The notes under the pieces: generated by a model
Told to the model about the DNA's origin: nothing
Databases searched by the model: none
Seen by the model: the letters and a program-made list of their open reading frames with translations, nothing else
Shown here: positions 1-6,571 of the stretch, one piece after another
How positions within the stretch are numbered: the stretch's first letter is position 1
Layout of the letters: each line of letters starts with the position of its first letter
Position numbers and translations under genes: made by a program
Origin: Pseudonocardia sp.
GTDB lineage: Bacteria; Actinomycetota; Actinomycetes; Mycobacteriales; Pseudonocardiaceae
Length of the DNA: 14,735 bases
Assembly: GCA_030453005.1 (NCBI GenBank)
Contig: JAKDLE010000013.1
Coordinates: 1 to 14,735 of the forward strand
Direction: 5' to 3'

Positions 1-798
1 CTGACCCCCGACACCTACCTGTCCCCCCAGACCCTGACCGCGCTGGCGTGGGCCTTGAGGGAGGTCGGCAGGCGCGAGTCGGCGACGGCGGCCTGCGCCG
101 CTGCGTTGGACATCGCGACGAGGCTCGGCCTCCCCCGCGTCACAGCCGACGCGCTCGAACAGTCCGCGCACCTGATCGAGCCGGACGACCCCGAGAAGGC
201 GGAGGACCTGCAGCACGACGCGCTCGCCCTGCGGGCGCGCCACGGGCTGTCCCTCCTCTGCGTCCCCAGCCTCGAGGCACTCGCGCGGCTCGCCGTCACG
301 GCCGAGTCGTTCATCGAGGCCTGCCGGTTGCTCGGTGCCTGCGATCGGGCACGCGAGGAGTTGGGCTGCCTGCGGTTGATCCCCGACGAGAACGTGCGGG
401 CACTCGCTGCCGCGGGGATCGGCCGCCAGGCTTTCGACGAGTCCCTTGCCGCGGGCCGAGCGATGACTCTCGATGAAGCCGTCGCATACGCCCGGCGAGC
501 TCGCGGGACCCGTGGGCGGCCGTCGAGCGGCTGGACCAGCCTCACCCCCACGGAGCTGGACGTCGGACGGCTGGCGGTGAGCGGACTGAACAACCCCGAG
601 ATCGGACAACGGCTCTTCATGAGCCGCGCGACGGTGAAGACACACCTCTCCCACATCTACGCCAAGCTCGGGGTGGCGAACCGCACGGAGCTGGCCGCTC
701 TAGCCGCGACCAGCACTCGTCGAGACCTGTTGTTCTCGGCGCCGCCGAGAAGCGCCGCCGGGCAGACCCCGGCAGATCCAACAGGTGGAGCTCGGTGA
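1..798 (+). CDS. LuxR-family transcriptional regulator, C-terminal part (5' end outside window)
   Basis: The frame is open from base 1 to the TGA at 796-798, so 265 residues of a longer protein are visible and the start lies outside the window. The first ~150 residues are Ala/Leu/Glu-rich helices that look like the TPR-like region of large LuxR (LAL or SARP-like) regulators. Residues ~180-237 form a LuxR-type helix-turn-helix, beginning LTPTELDVGRLAVSGLNNPE and continuing through the recognition-helix segment SRATVKTHLSHIYAKLG. This domain binds DNA. No receiver domain is visible, so it is probably not a classical two-component response regulator, but the missing N-terminus could change that. 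A tail of ~30 residues rich in Arg, Pro and Ala follows the domain. The family call is firm; the ligand and target genes are unknown. Confidence 0.88.
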   Translation: MTPDTYLSPQTLTALAWALREVGRRESATAACAAALDIATRLGLPRVTADALEQSAHLIEPDDPEKAEDLQHDALALRARHGLSLLCVPSLEALARLAVTAESFIEACRLLGACDRAREELGCLRLIPDENVRALAAAGIGRQAFDESLAAGRAMTLDEAVAYARRARGTRGRPSSGWTSLTPTELDVGRLAVSGLNNPEIGQRLFMSRATVKTHLSHIYAKLGVANRTELAALAATSTRRDLLFSAPPRSAAGQTPADPTGGAR

Positions 799-1079
799 TC
801 ACGGGCAGATGGTGGTCAACCGATCTCCAGGGACAGCCAGGTGCCCTTGATCAGCGCAGACGACACCGCAGAACTGCCCGTGCGTGATCTGCGGCCACCA
901 GGGTGGGCGCTGCTGGTCGCCAGGACGATCAAGCGCTACCGGGTCGGTGGCGATGGGCCTGCATCTCGTGCTGACGGGTCGCAGCCTGGTCGAGCACTAC
1001 CCGCGGCGGTTCGGCCTCCGCGGGCGACCGGCCCGGCGGCACTTGACGGGGGGCACCAGAGCGTTGCCTGGGCCGCCGG
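799..1079. other. Intergenic region without a supported gene
   Basis: This stretch separates the LuxR-type gene from the convergent barrel-protein gene. Open frames cross it on both strands, but none has a recognisable domain, a good ribosome binding site or a consistent end. I saw no strong terminator-like hairpin. It may be decayed coding sequence. Confidence 0.5.
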
Positions 1080-1700
1080 TCAGGCCATCTCGGGGACCCG
1101 CAGGTGGGCGAGGGCCAGGTCGAACTCGCAGATCTCGACGACCTCGACGCCTGCCTCTCGTGCACCCATCTCGCGCAACGTGCCGGCCTGGGCGCGGCTG
1201 CGCTCCATGGCTTCGTGACTGTCGTAGGTCACCGAGGACACGGCGAGCCCCGATGCGCGGTCGACCAGCAGGCTGGCACTGCAGAACCCCTCGAAGTCCT
1301 GCATCTCCGGCAGCATCGCCATCCGGTAGACGTCGACGGCGCGGTCGGCCTGGTCGGCTTCCATCCGCACCCAGGTGGCGCGGACGCACGCACCCGGCCC
1401 CGAGGTGTGATCGCGGTGCAGGACGGCGATCTCCCACTCGTCGACCTGCGGCCGGGCACCGAGGATCTCGGCGGCATGGTCACGAACCGGCCGGAGCTGG
1501 TCCGCGCTGTCGAGCATGGCTTCCCTGGTCTGCCAGGCGCTCGTCGCGATGCAGCGACCGGAGCTCCGGTCGACCAGCATGGAAAGACCGATGCACCCTT
1601 CCATCCCCAGCAGTGCCGGCATCACCTCGTCGCGGATGTGCGTGATGCCCGCGTCGATCGACTCCGGATGTGCAAGGACTGTGGTGGAGCGTGCGTACAC
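1080..1700 (-). CDS. Tandem dimeric alpha/beta-barrel (ABM-like) protein
   Basis: I chose the GTG at 1700 (206 aa). It is preceded by a purine-rich AGGGGTGG stretch, and the family-like sequence begins there ([14 protein letters not shown]). A frame extension to 1829 adds 43 residues with no domain character. The protein holds two copies of a ~100-residue module. Copy 1 contains [19 protein letters not shown] and then [11 protein letters not shown]; copy 2 contains [19 protein letters not shown] and then [11 protein letters not shown]. This 'G..G...LVDR.SG......W...EAM' pattern is typical of antibiotic-biosynthesis-monooxygenase-like ferredoxin-fold domains, which normally dimerise into a barrel. 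The internal duplication suggests that one chain forms the whole barrel. No catalytic residues can be assigned and the substrate is unknown. The protein is soluble, with no signal peptide or membrane segment. Confidence 0.75.
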   Translation of the reverse strand: MYARSTTVLAHPESIDAGITHIRDEVMPALLGMEGCIGLSMLVDRSSGRCIATSAWQTREAMLDSADQLRPVRDHAAEILGARPQVDEWEIAVLHRDHTSGPGACVRATWVRMEADQADRAVDVYRMAMLPEMQDFEGFCSASLLVDRASGLAVSSVTYDSHEAMERSRAQAGTLREMGAREAGVEVVEICEFDLALAHLRVPEMA

Positions 1701-1954
1701 GGTCCACCCCCTACCGATCGGGACAGCGCCCGGCGACGCCGTCTGCCATACACCCTTCTCCCGGGGGCCCGATTCGACAATCGCCCGTTGGCGAGACCTC
1801 CAGCGCCCCTTCAGAGAGCTGATGTACACGCGGACGCGGTCCTGCAGCTCGACGGCCTCGCGTACCGCCTGATGTGGAGAAGTCGGCTACCTTCTACGCA
1901 GTCACTCGACTCTCGCCGCCGAGGAGCTCGTTCGCCGCGACCCCGACGAGACCT
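1701..1954. other. Intergenic region between two minus-strand genes
   Basis: Nothing here is firmly coding. A short open stretch on the plus strand (about 1873-1991) translates plausibly ([20 protein letters not shown]) but lacks a start codon and stops quickly, so it may be a gene remnant. The promoter of the barrel-protein gene should lie here, but no clear -10/-35 pair was seen. Confidence 0.4.
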
Positions 1955-2407
1955 TCACGCGTCGCGCCGCATCCGAAACACCAGGGTTGTAGTCACCACG
2001 AGCACGATCGTGCCGATCGACTCCACGACGAGCGTCGTCACGACCAGCTCGCCGCCGAGCCGCTGGCGGATCCCGAAGAGGCTGACGGTCAGTGCGAGCA
2101 CCAGCGCGAGCAACGTGCCCGCCATGAACAACAGGCTCAGCACGCTTGCCACGCGTAGGAGCCGCCGCCGGGCAGCGACCACTGCGATCGCCAGGACGAG
2201 CCCGCCGATCGCGTTCAATACGAACAGGACCCCGATCAGGCCACCGGCCCCCTGGAAGCGGAGGTAGAGATGGATCCCGCCCATCGCGAGGAGGAAGAGA
2301 GCGCTCAGCACCTGCCAGGCAATCGGTGAGCGCTGTCCGCCATGGCCGGCGGCGGCGCCCGCCGCGGCCGGATCACGCGAGCCGCCCCCCTCAGGCTTCG
2401 CTGCCAT
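1955..2407 (-). CDS. Small integral membrane protein (four predicted helices)
   Basis: The ATG at 2407 is chosen because a GGAAGGCAGG ribosome-binding stretch lies just upstream and the sequence before it has no protein character. The product is 150 aa. An N-terminal hydrophilic stretch of ~30 residues rich in Gly, Ala and Ser (MAAKPEGGGSRDPAAAG) is followed by four hydrophobic segments at about residues 32-49 (WQVLSALFLLAMGGIHLYL), 55-75 (IGVLFVLNAIGGLVLAIAVV), 82-108 (VASVLSLLFMAGTLLALVLAL) and 120-143 (VVTTLVVESIGTIVLVVTTTLV). Basic loops (ARRRLLR, FRMRRDA) suggest a cytoplasmic C-terminus. No enzymatic motif is visible. Such small four-helix proteins are common in actinobacteria and mostly uncharacterised; no function is assigned. 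Confidence 0.75.
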   Translation of the reverse strand: MAAKPEGGGSRDPAAAGAAAGHGGQRSPIAWQVLSALFLLAMGGIHLYLRFQGAGGLIGVLFVLNAIGGLVLAIAVVAARRRLLRVASVLSLLFMAGTLLALVLALTVSLFGIRQRLGGELVVTTLVVESIGTIVLVVTTTLVFRMRRDA

Positions 2408-2937
2408 GTCAGTACCTGCCTTCCGATGCACGGCCCATTTCGAGGCCGACAACCTCCACACGGGGTGCAGAAGCCGAACGGTTCCATCCCAGGTGCGATC
2501 CAACCGCACATCCACCACCGAACGCGACCACGTCCAATGCAGACTCCGCGTTCCCGCGCCGCACGCGTCCGAACGCCGGCCCCATCACGTCTGCTCGGGG
2601 TGCCCACCCGCTGGCCAACCCGGCCCGGCCGTGCCGATGGGCGGCTCGTCGACGGCGCCGTCGTCGGTGGCCTCACGATCCGGCTGCTCCCGCCTACCGG
2701 AAGGACCTGGAGATCAGCTTTCAGCTGCGGCCCGAGGCGTGGGGCAACGGGGAGCCGACGAGACTCACCGATCGTTCCAGGCGGCTGCGAAACGCTGCGC
2801 CGACACCCGATCGGACACCTGTCAGCGGACCCGCGATGTGGCACTACCTGCCGGGCCCGGGAGGTCGGGGCCGGTGCGGGCATCAGCCTCGCGGTACTGC
2901 GCCGAACGGTCACAGAACTGCGACGAGCGGCAATCAA
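2408..2937. other. Intergenic region, about 530 bases, no supported gene
   Basis: All six frames are open in places, as expected at this GC content, but none carries a recognisable domain over its length. One short frame at about 2689-2750 reads AYRKDLEISFQLRPEAWGNG, which resembles the acetyl-CoA-binding part of a GNAT acetyltransferase ('...HP..WGrGyA'). The similarity ends at once, so it is at best a decayed fragment. Confidence 0.4.
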
Positions 2938-2953
2938 TCGAACATATGTTTGG
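2938..2953. promoter_or_regulatory. LexA-type SOS box upstream of the HNH gene
   Basis: The left half-site TCGAAC (2938-2943) is followed by ATAT (2944-2947) and GTTTGG (2948-2953). The actinobacterial LexA consensus is TCGAAC-N4-GTTCGA. The left half is perfect and the right half matches 4 of 6. The box lies immediately upstream of the -10-like hexamer, so bound LexA would block the promoter. Several 13E12-repeat (DUF222-HNH) genes of Mycobacterium tuberculosis are known to be LexA-controlled, which fits the gene found here. Confidence 0.75.
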
Positions 2954-2954
2954 G

Positions 2955-2960
2955 TAAGAT
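2955..2960 (+). promoter_or_regulatory. -10 hexamer of a probable leaderless promoter
   Basis: TAAGAT sits seven bases before the GTG start at 2967. A transcript initiating the usual 6-8 bases downstream would begin at or next to the start codon, giving a leaderless mRNA, which is common in actinobacteria. The purine run GGGGG before the GTG would otherwise be the only ribosome-binding candidate. Confidence 0.6.
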
Positions 2961-2966
2961 GGGGGC

Positions 2967-4250
2967 GTGTCGGACAGCCCGCTCGACCTCGCGCACCGCC
3001 TCCTCACCGAGGCGGTCGACGCGCTGGTCGCCGCGGCGGGCCCGGGGTGCGGCGACGCCGAGCTGATCTCCGTGCTCACACTCGGCGAAGGCACGGCGCG
3101 CCGGCTCGACCGGGTCGTCGTCGGCGCGCTGGCCGACCTGGAGCGCCGCGGCACCTTCGCCGAGCGCGGCTACCGATCCACCCCCACCGCCCTGGGCGAT
3201 CTGCTGGGCTGGGATCGCGCCGACGCGAAGCGCAGGCTCACCGCAGCCGAACAGGTGCGCCCGCGCATCGGGCTCGACGGCGCGCCGCTGCCGCCCCGCC
3301 TGCCGGTCACCGCCGCGGTGTTCGACTCCGGCGCGGCGAGCCTGCGCCACGTCGAGGTCGTCGCCCGGGTGCTGGGCAGCGAGGCCGCCGGGCGCCTGAC
3401 CCCCGAGACGTGGGCGGGCGCCGAGGCCCAGCTCGCCGGGTGGATCCCCGACTGCACACCCGCCGAGTTGCAGGTCCGCGGCACCCAGCTCGTCGACGCG
3501 CTCGACGCCGACGGCCCCGAACCCGACGACCGGCCCCGGCCCCCGGTCAACGAGCTGCACCTGCACCGCAGCCCGGACGGCATCGGCGGGCGGCTCAGCG
3601 GCCGCTACGACGACGCCGCGATGTTCGACGCCATCGCCTCGATCGTCGACGCGGGAGCCAAACCGCGCACCGCCGAGGACGACCGCACCCCCGCCCAGCG
3701 CCAGGCCGAGGCCCTCGCCGACGCCTGCGGCTTCGTGCTCGACCACGGCTCCGCGCCCCAGGCCCCCGCCAGCGGCGGCCGCAGGCCGCATCTCAACGTG
3801 ATCGTGGCGCTCGAGGACCTGGAGCGCCGCGCCCGCGCCGCCGTGCTCGACTTCGGCGGCACGCTCTCCCCCGAGTCGCTGCGGATGCTGTGCTGCGACG
3901 CCGCGGTCATTCCGGTGGTGATGAACGGCGCCGGGCAGCCACTCGACGTCGGACGGCTCACCCGCGTGATCCCCGAGGGCGTGCGCCGCGCCGTGGCCGC
4001 CCGCGACCGCGGCTGCGCCCGCTGCGGCCGCCCCCCGAGCTGGTGCGAGATCCACCACATCCTCGCGTGGGAGCACCACGGCCCCACCTGCGTCGCCAAC
4101 TGCGTGATGTTGTGCCGGGCGTGCCACCGCCTCGTTCACCACGCGGGCTGGGACGTCCGACTGGTCGACGGCCGCCCCGAGTTCTACCCGCCGCCGTGGA
4201 TCGACCCGAGGCGCCGGGCCCGCCGACGACCACCACCCGTCGCCGCCTGA
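2967..4250 (+). CDS. DUF222 / 13E12-repeat HNH endonuclease-like protein
   Basis: The GTG at 2967 begins MSDSPLDLAHRLLTEAVDAL, a normal N-terminus for this family. The product is 427 aa, a typical length. Residues ~10-330 form the DUF222 helical region, with the family-typical segments GYRSTPTALGDLLGWDRADA and a beta-rich middle with the segment GRLSGRYDDAAMFDAI. Residues ~349-400 form the HNH nuclease domain: CARCGRPPSWCEIHHI supplies a CxxC zinc pair and the catalytic-type His pair, and CVMLCRACHRLVHH supplies the second zinc pair and final His. All expected HNH residues are present. The family is abundant and repeated in actinobacterial genomes, often with SOS control; a nuclease activity is expected from the motif but the biological role is unsettled. 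The SOS box and leaderless promoter just upstream point to induction by DNA damage. Confidence 0.9.
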   Translation: MSDSPLDLAHRLLTEAVDALVAAAGPGCGDAELISVLTLGEGTARRLDRVVVGALADLERRGTFAERGYRSTPTALGDLLGWDRADAKRRLTAAEQVRPRIGLDGAPLPPRLPVTAAVFDSGAASLRHVEVVARVLGSEAAGRLTPETWAGAEAQLAGWIPDCTPAELQVRGTQLVDALDADGPEPDDRPRPPVNELHLHRSPDGIGGRLSGRYDDAAMFDAIASIVDAGAKPRTAEDDRTPAQRQAEALADACGFVLDHGSAPQAPASGGRRPHLNVIVALEDLERRARAAVLDFGGTLSPESLRMLCCDAAVIPVVMNGAGQPLDVGRLTRVIPEGVRRAVAARDRGCARCGRPPSWCEIHHILAWEHHGPTCVANCVMLCRACHRLVHHAGWDVRLVDGRPEFYPPPWIDPRRRARRRPPPVAA

Positions 4251-4265
4251 AAGTGACAATGGAAG

Positions 4266-4349
4266 ACGAGCCCCGCAGCGGTCGTTCTGACCCAACGCCT
4301 CCTCGGGTCTTCAACCCGGGATCTGTCGTTCGCCCGCTGCGGGGCTCGT
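4266..4349. repeat. 16-bp perfect inverted repeat enclosing a second hairpin (terminator or IS end)
   Basis: The arm at 4266-4281 (ACGAGCCCCGCAGCGG) is the exact reverse complement of 4334-4349. The 52-base interior holds a smaller hairpin, CGGGT (4304-4308) and ACCCG (4314-4318) with loop CTTCA, and the word TCGTTC occurs at both its edges (4282-4287 and 4326-4331). The repeat lies 15 bases after the HNH stop codon, so it could terminate that gene. The long structured interior, and the IS110 transposase fragment that begins right after it, also allow it to be the structured non-coding left end of an IS110-type element. There is no T-tract. Confidence 0.6.
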
Positions 4350-4373
4350 GTGCACTCACCGGACGTGGCGTCG

Positions 4374-4610
4374 TGACCTCACGCCCTCGACTCCGCCCGA
4401 CGGACGTGGGGATCCGCGCGGTTCCCGACCACCCCGGACGGCTACGCGGCGCTGCTGGCCTGGTTGCGCCGCTTCGGCACGCTGGTACTGGTCGGGATCG
4501 AGGGCACCGGCGTCTACGGCGCCGGGCTCGCGCTGCACCTGCACCTGGCCGGGGTGGCGATGGTGGAGATCGACCGTCGTGCGTTGCGGGTAGCGCGGCG
4601 CAGCGCATCG
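4374..4610 (+). pseudogene. IS110-family transposase remnant (N-terminal RuvC-like part only)
   Basis: After a TGA at 4374-4376 the same frame reads HALDSARRTWGSARFPTTPD, then GYAALLAWLRRFGTLVLVGI and EGTGVYGAGLALHLHLAGVA, ending at IDRRALRVARR near 4600. This is the characteristic N-terminal DEDD/RuvC-like region of IS110-family transposases ('FPTTpaGYaaLLaWlr.FG....vGvEGTGsYGagLar.L...Gv.vvEvdR'). The usual opening with the first catalytic Asp (VGVDTHKD-like) is absent, and downstream the expected KSDPxDA motif and the C-terminal Ser domain are missing; the sequence becomes unrecognisable. It is therefore a fragment of a few dozen codons, not an active transposase. The inverted repeat at 4266-4349 just upstream may belong to the same element. 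Confidence 0.8.
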
Positions 4611-4720
4611 CCGGGCGCGCAGATGCGCCTGTCCCGAGAGCAGATGCGCACCGTCGCAGGGGACGATCAGCGTCATCCCGAAGAGTGGTTGACGGCTGGC
4701 CGTCGCCGCGGGGTCATGGT

Positions 4721-4915
4721 GTGGGGGCCGTGCCGATCCGACTCGGTGATCAGACGGCAGCACCGCGGGCGACGGCGACCGCTGCTGGGCAGGAAGATCG
4801 CGCCGACGCGGCCGCACCCGTCGGCGCCGACCGGCCGCCTGCGAACCAGATCCTCGGGCCCGGCGCGGGTCTGGTCGACAAGATCCGGGACGCCCTCAGC
4901 GGCCGGAACACCTGA
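4721..4915 (+). CDS. Possible small ORF of unknown function
   Basis: From the GTG at 4721 (or 4730) a 60-64 residue frame reads to the TGA at 4913-4915 with consistently GC-rich third positions. It begins VPIRLGDQTAAP and ends LGPGAGLVDKIRDALSGRNT. The middle is Ala/Arg/Asp-rich low-complexity sequence and no family is recognised. There is no convincing ribosome binding site. It could be a small gene, the tail of a deleted gene, or chance. The epimerase gene starts 58 bases downstream. Apart from this frame, the stretch 4611-4972 shows nothing identifiable. Confidence 0.2.
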   Translation: MGAVPIRLGDQTAAPRATATAAGQEDRADAAAPVGADRPPANQILGPGAGLVDKIRDALSGRNT

Positions 4916-4972
4916 CTCACCGGGAGCGGTGACCGACGTTTGGACGCCGTCGGGGTGGACACCCGTGGCGAC

Positions 4973-6022
4973 ATGCGGATCGTGGTCGTGGGCGCCACCG
5001 GGAACGTCGGGACGAGTGTGGTCGCGGCGTTGGCCGCCGAGCCCGCGGTGACCTCGGTACTGGGGATCGCCCGGCGGCTGCCCGGGTGGCGCCCGGAGAA
5101 GACCACGTGGGCCGCGGCCGACATCGTCCGCGACGACCTCACCGGGCACTTCCGCGGCGCCGACGCGGTGGTGCACCTGGCGTGGCTCTTCCAACCCACC
5201 CACGACACCGTCCGCACGTGGCGGAACAACGTCCTCGGCGGGATCCGCGTGCTGCGCGCGGTCTGCGACGCGGGGGTCCCCGCGCTCGCCTACGCCTCCT
5301 CGGTCGGCGCCTACTCCCCCGGCCCCAAGGACCGTCCCGTCGACGAGAGTTGGCCGACGAACGGATGGCCGACCGCGGGCTACACGCGGGAGAAGGCCTA
5401 CCTGGAGCGGGTGCTGGACACGGTCGAACGCGAGCGCCCGGACCTGCGGGTGGTGCGGATGCGCCCCGGCTTCATCTTCAAGCGCGAGGCGGCGGTCGGG
5501 CAGCGCCGGTTGTTCGCGGGCCCGCTGCTGCCCCAGAGCCTGGCGAGGCCCGGACTGGTGCCCGTCCTGCCGCAGCTACCCGGGCTGCGCTTCCAGGCCC
5601 TGCACTCGGCCGACGTCGCGGAGGCCTTCCGGCTGGCGCTCCTGCGTCCCGTGCACGGTGCGTTCAACCTCGCGGCCGACCCGGTCGTCGACACGGCCGA
5701 GCTGGCGCGGCTGCTGCGCGCCCGACCGGTACGGGTACCCACCCCCGCGGTCCGGGCCGCGCTCGCCGCGGCCTGGCGGCTGCACCTCGTCCCGGCGTCG
5801 CCCGATCTGTTCGACGCCGTGCTGGGACTTCCCGTCATGGACTCCGCACGCGCACGCGACGAGCTCGGATGGCGGCCGCGGCACAGCTCGCTGCACGCTC
5901 TGGGCGAGCTCCTCGAGGGGCTACGCGAGGGCACCGGGATGGACACCCCGCCCCTGTCCCCGGCCACCAGCGGGCCCGCGCGCCTCCACGAGTTCCGGAC
6001 CGGGATCGGCTCCCGGCCCTGA
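4973..6022 (+). CDS. NAD(P)-dependent epimerase/dehydratase (extended SDR)
   Basis: I chose the ATG at 4973 because the Rossmann strand begins immediately (MRIVVVGATGNVGTSVV); the 11-codon extension to 4940 has no domain character. The product is 349 aa. G7-x-x-G10-x-x-G13 is the nucleotide-binding glycine motif. The catalytic set is present: a Ser in LAYASSVGAYSPG (about residues 106-116) and Tyr137/Lys141 in GYTREKAY. The C-terminal substrate domain (about 180-320) contains RMRPGFIFKREAAVG and HSADVAEAFRLAL, both usual in extended SDRs. It should oxidise, reduce or epimerise a hydroxylated substrate, probably a nucleotide sugar or similar, but the substrate cannot be read from the sequence. 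It ends six bases from the convergent peroxiredoxin-like gene, with no room for a separate terminator. Confidence 0.88.
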   Translation: MRIVVVGATGNVGTSVVAALAAEPAVTSVLGIARRLPGWRPEKTTWAAADIVRDDLTGHFRGADAVVHLAWLFQPTHDTVRTWRNNVLGGIRVLRAVCDAGVPALAYASSVGAYSPGPKDRPVDESWPTNGWPTAGYTREKAYLERVLDTVERERPDLRVVRMRPGFIFKREAAVGQRRLFAGPLLPQSLARPGLVPVLPQLPGLRFQALHSADVAEAFRLALLRPVHGAFNLAADPVVDTAELARLLRARPVRVPTPAVRAALAAAWRLHLVPASPDLFDAVLGLPVMDSARARDELGWRPRHSSLHALGELLEGLREGTGMDTPPLSPATSGPARLHEFRTGIGSRP

Positions 6023-6028
6023 CCCCGT

Positions 6029-6571
6029 TCATCCTGTCTCGATGTGCCCACGCGCCCGTGCGGAGCGGGCGACGAGGCCGGGCGCGGCTCGGTCGTCGGG
6101 GGTGGCGGGGCGCCAGAGCCGCTCGACCCGCCCGTCGACGAGCAGGGCGTCGCCGCCCATCTGGCGGGTGTCCTCGACGGGTCGGTGCAGCGTCCGGCCG
6201 CGCAGCTTCCAGATCGCGTAGCGGGCCAGTGTGCCCGGGGAGTACACCCGCCATACCGGGGCCCGTCGCAGGCCGAGCCGTCGGTAGAGCCGCCGGTCGG
6301 TGTCGGAGAGCACTGCTCCGGTCAGGCCGAGGTGGTCGGCCAGTGGCGCGAGCGCTTCGGCCGGGCTGAACCCGACCACGACCAGCGGGATCCGCCCGGC
6401 GAGCTCCTGTTGCACCTGAACCAGATGCTCCTGACAGGGCAGTCAGAACCGGTGCCGGATCAGGCTCACGACCTGCACGCCGGACAGCCCGCCCAGGTCG
6501 ACCGGAGCTCCCGTCCGGACATCGGTCAACACGATGCCGCTGAGCTCGACGGCGGTGGGTTCCTCACGCAC
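6029..6571 (-). CDS. Peroxiredoxin-like (AhpC-TSA_2/PRX_like2) protein with in-frame TGA: candidate selenoprotein
   Basis: Read from the GTG at 6571, with GAGGA at 6577-6581 five bases upstream, the frame runs 180 codons to the TGA at 6029-6031 with one interruption, a TGA at 6443-6445 (codon 43). Before it the sequence is VVSLIRHRF; after it comes LPCQEHLVQVQQELAGRIPL. The TGA therefore replaces the first Cys of the CxxC redox motif of this thioredoxin-fold family, giving U43-L-P-C46. The remainder matches the family: PLVVVGFSPAE, SDTDRRLYRRLGLRRAPVWR, a GGDALLV strand and a C-terminal helix. Total length is normal (~180 aa). Such proteins are cytosolic thiol/selenol redox enzymes, expected to reduce peroxides or disulfides. 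A SECIS-like hairpin follows the TGA. The start overlaps the upstream TOBE fragment's stop by eight bases (GTGCGTGA), suggesting translational coupling. The alternative is a single nonsense mutation in a pseudogene. A conventional call would keep only 6029-6415. Confidence 0.75.
6406..6445 (-). promoter_or_regulatory. Candidate bacterial SECIS element following in-frame TGA
   Basis: On the minus-strand mRNA, UGA (6445-6443) is followed by 4 bases, then CCUGU (6438-6434), CAGGA, GCAUCUG (6428-6422), loop GUU (6421-6419), CAGGUGC (6418-6412), A, ACAGG (6410-6406). The upper stem is 7 bp with one G-U pair and the lower stem is 5 bp. The apical loop starts 21 nt after the UGA and its first base is G. 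Known bacterial SECIS elements have a short apical loop with a G in its first two positions, about 16-37 nt after the UGA. This match is by eye, without a folding energy. Confidence 0.6.

Noticed and set aside
1873..1991. Short plus-strand peptide ([20 protein letters not shown]) ending in TAG
   Set aside because: No start codon follows the preceding in-frame TGA, and the family is not recognised.
2689..2760. GNAT acetyltransferase-like motif (ISFQLRPEAWGNG)
   Set aside because: Only about 20 residues look family-like, without a start, a stop or the rest of the domain. Mentioned only as a possible relic.
2934..4295. 453-codon minus-strand frame opposite the HNH gene
   Set aside because: It is an antisense shadow of low-complexity Ala/Gly/Val sequence with no motifs, and the plus strand carries a clear HNH domain.
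4374..4376. In-frame TGA upstream of the IS110 fragment as another Sec codon
   Set aside because: The sequence before it is not recognisable transposase, IS110 enzymes have no redox Cys there, and the element is truncated anyway.
2342..4915. A very long plus-strand open frame of 857 codons overlapping the HNH gene
   Set aside because: It is Arg/Pro/Ala-rich with no domain. It arises as a frame shadow of the HNH gene in high-GC DNA. Only its last ~60 codons, outside the HNH gene, are kept as a weak small ORF.
5086..6369. 427-codon plus-strand frame overlapping the epimerase
   Set aside because: It is an out-of-frame, Arg/Ala/Gly-rich shadow of the epimerase, which has intact Rossmann and YxxxK motifs in the other frame.
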